From NCBI GenBank assembly GCA_021796215.1, contig JAJYOK010000006.1, forward strand, positions 64,201 through 128,200: a stretch of DNA of 64,000 nucleotides, written 5' to 3'. A model generated the notes under the pieces. That model made no database searches, had not been told where the DNA came from, and saw only the letters and a list, made by a program, of their open reading frames with translations. This DNA comes from Bacteroidota bacterium. GTDB lineage: Bacteria > Bacteroidota > Ignavibacteria > UBA10030 > UBA8401. Within the stretch, counting starts at the first letter, position 1. Each line of letters opens with the position of its first letter. Shown one piece after another: positions 63,182-64,000 of the stretch. The position numbers and the translations under genes are program-made.

Positions 63182-64000
63182 ATAAAACCATCACAGTCAT
63201 TCCCGGCGACGGCATCGGTCAGGAAGTCGTTGCCGGAGCAGTCAAAGTTCTTGAAGTTGTCGGGGAAAAATTTCATCACCAGTTCCACTTCACGAACGTT
63301 CTTGCCGGCGGCTCTGCTCTCGATACCGTCGGAGTTCCTCTTCCCGAAGAAACACTGAAAAGCTGCCGTGCAAGCGATGCTGTTTTGCTCGGAGCTGTCG
63401 GCGGACCGAAATGGGACAACAATCCGCCGCATTTGAAACCGGAACAGGCGCTTCTCGGACTCCGCAAAAATCTCGGCTTGTACGCAAACATTCGTCCGGC
63501 AAAAATTTATTCTGCATTGATCAACGCTTCGACGCTGAAGCGGGAAATTATTGATGGAGCCGATATTGTTGTCGTGCGCGAATTGACCGGCGGAATTTAT
63601 TTCGGAACTCCGCGCGGTATCGAAACAAAAAACGGGGAACAAAGTGCGACAAACACACTGAGCTATTCCGAATCTGAAGTGCGCCGCATTGCGAAATCGG
63701 CGTTTGAAATTGCGCGGAAACGCAAGAAAAAAGTTTGCTCGGTTGACAAAGCGAACATTCTTGAAACGTCTCAGCTTTGGCGCAAAACAATTATTGAAGC
63801 GGCTAAAGAATATCCGGATATTTCGCTTTCGCACATGTACGTTGACAATTGTGCAATGCAGTTGATTCGCAATCCGCGCCAGTTCGATGTTATTGTCACG
63901 GAGAATATGTTCGGCGACATTCTCAGCGACGAAGCGGCAATGCTGACCGGTTCGATCGGGATGCTGGCGTCGGCGAGCCTTGGCGGAACAGTCGCATTGT
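63178..64000 (+). CDS. leuB: 3-isopropylmalate dehydrogenase (cut by window edge)
   Basis: The first 274 residues are visible and the frame is open to the end of the window. [53 protein letters not shown] and the Asp pair in [14 protein letters not shown] identify LeuB. It oxidises and decarboxylates 3-isopropylmalate to 2-ketoisocaproate. ATG at 63178 overlaps the proC stop by four bases. Confidence 0.95.
   Translation, partial: MNKTITVIPGDGIGQEVVAGAVKVLEVVGEKFHHQFHFTNVLAGGSALDTVGVPLPEETLKSCRASDAVLLGAVGGPKWDNNPPHLKPEQALLGLRKNLGLYANIRPAKIYSALINASTLKREIIDGADIVVVRELTGGIYFGTPRGIETKNGEQSATNTLSYSESEVRRIAKSAFEIARKRKKKVCSVDKANILETSQLWRKTIIEAAKEYPDISLSHMYVDNCAMQLIRNPRQFDVIVTENMFGDILSDEAAMLTGSIGMLASASLGGTVAL

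Noticed and set aside
1-64000. tRNA and rRNA genes
   Set aside because: None recognised in the gaps; no CCA-ended cloverleaf pattern or conserved rRNA sequence was seen, though a dedicated scan was not possible.

Overview
The window looks like chromosome of a Gram-negative bacterium of the Bacteroidota/Chlorobi/Ignavibacteria group. The main signs are a secreted repeat protein with a type IX secretion C-terminal signal containing NYPNPFNP, the TPR lipoprotein / LolB-like lipoprotein / EnvC gene trio usual in Bacteroidota, a Bacteroidota-type IlvC, and several lipoproteins. Placement below that level is inference. Promoters visible here are mostly of the ordinary TTGACA-N16/17-TATAAT kind. A few TAnnTTTG-like elements also occur.

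Layout. 1-6.3 kb: end of a NarL-type two-component system, a T9SS-exported Asp-box repeat protein, a PQQ-type beta-propeller protein and a possible small structured RNA. 6.3-12.7 kb (minus strand): rluE, a DUF2461 gene, murQ, rsmG, mnmG and mnmE. Two parS-like 14-mers fill the gaps on either side of mnmG, which suggests proximity to the replication origin. 12.8-30.5 kb: a large branched-chain amino acid block with an Ile/Leu-rich leader peptide, ilvB, ilvN, gltB, ilvC, cimA, a small unknown gene, aroF, leuA and leuC, then ppc. 30.6-40.1 kb: lipoproteins, a decayed beta-helix gene, orphan groES, glutaredoxin, the TPR/LolB-like/EnvC trio, and a yhbD-bactofilin-methyltransferase cluster. 40.2-46.9 kb: a TetR-controlled RND efflux operon.

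47.0-55.9 kb is an AT-rich accessory island bounded by 88-bp direct repeats (87/88 identical). One repeat is the 3' end of the hybrid histidine kinase gene. The island carries an AraC-type regulator, a radical SAM/SPASM enzyme with a frameshift, a 68-residue Cys-rich precursor-like peptide, an exported TPR protein, a fused class I/class II terpenoid enzyme, a PqqD-like/M50 membrane protease, a transglycosylase-like protein and a dead NlpC/P60 gene. I read this as a RiPP pathway coupled to a terpenoid enzyme, and it is the most novel-looking system in the window.

55.9-60.4 kb (minus strand): a cupredoxin, a frameshifted outer-membrane porin and a hybrid sensor kinase form one likely operon. 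60.6-64 kb: a membrane pseudo-kinase, leuD, a GNAT acetyltransferase, proC and the start of leuB. Leucine synthesis is therefore split, with leuA-leuC and leuD/leuB lying about 34 kb apart. REP-like GTCATTCCCG palindromes are scattered through the window, one of them inside the ppc reading frame. No tRNA, rRNA, CRISPR array, integrase or transposase was seen.
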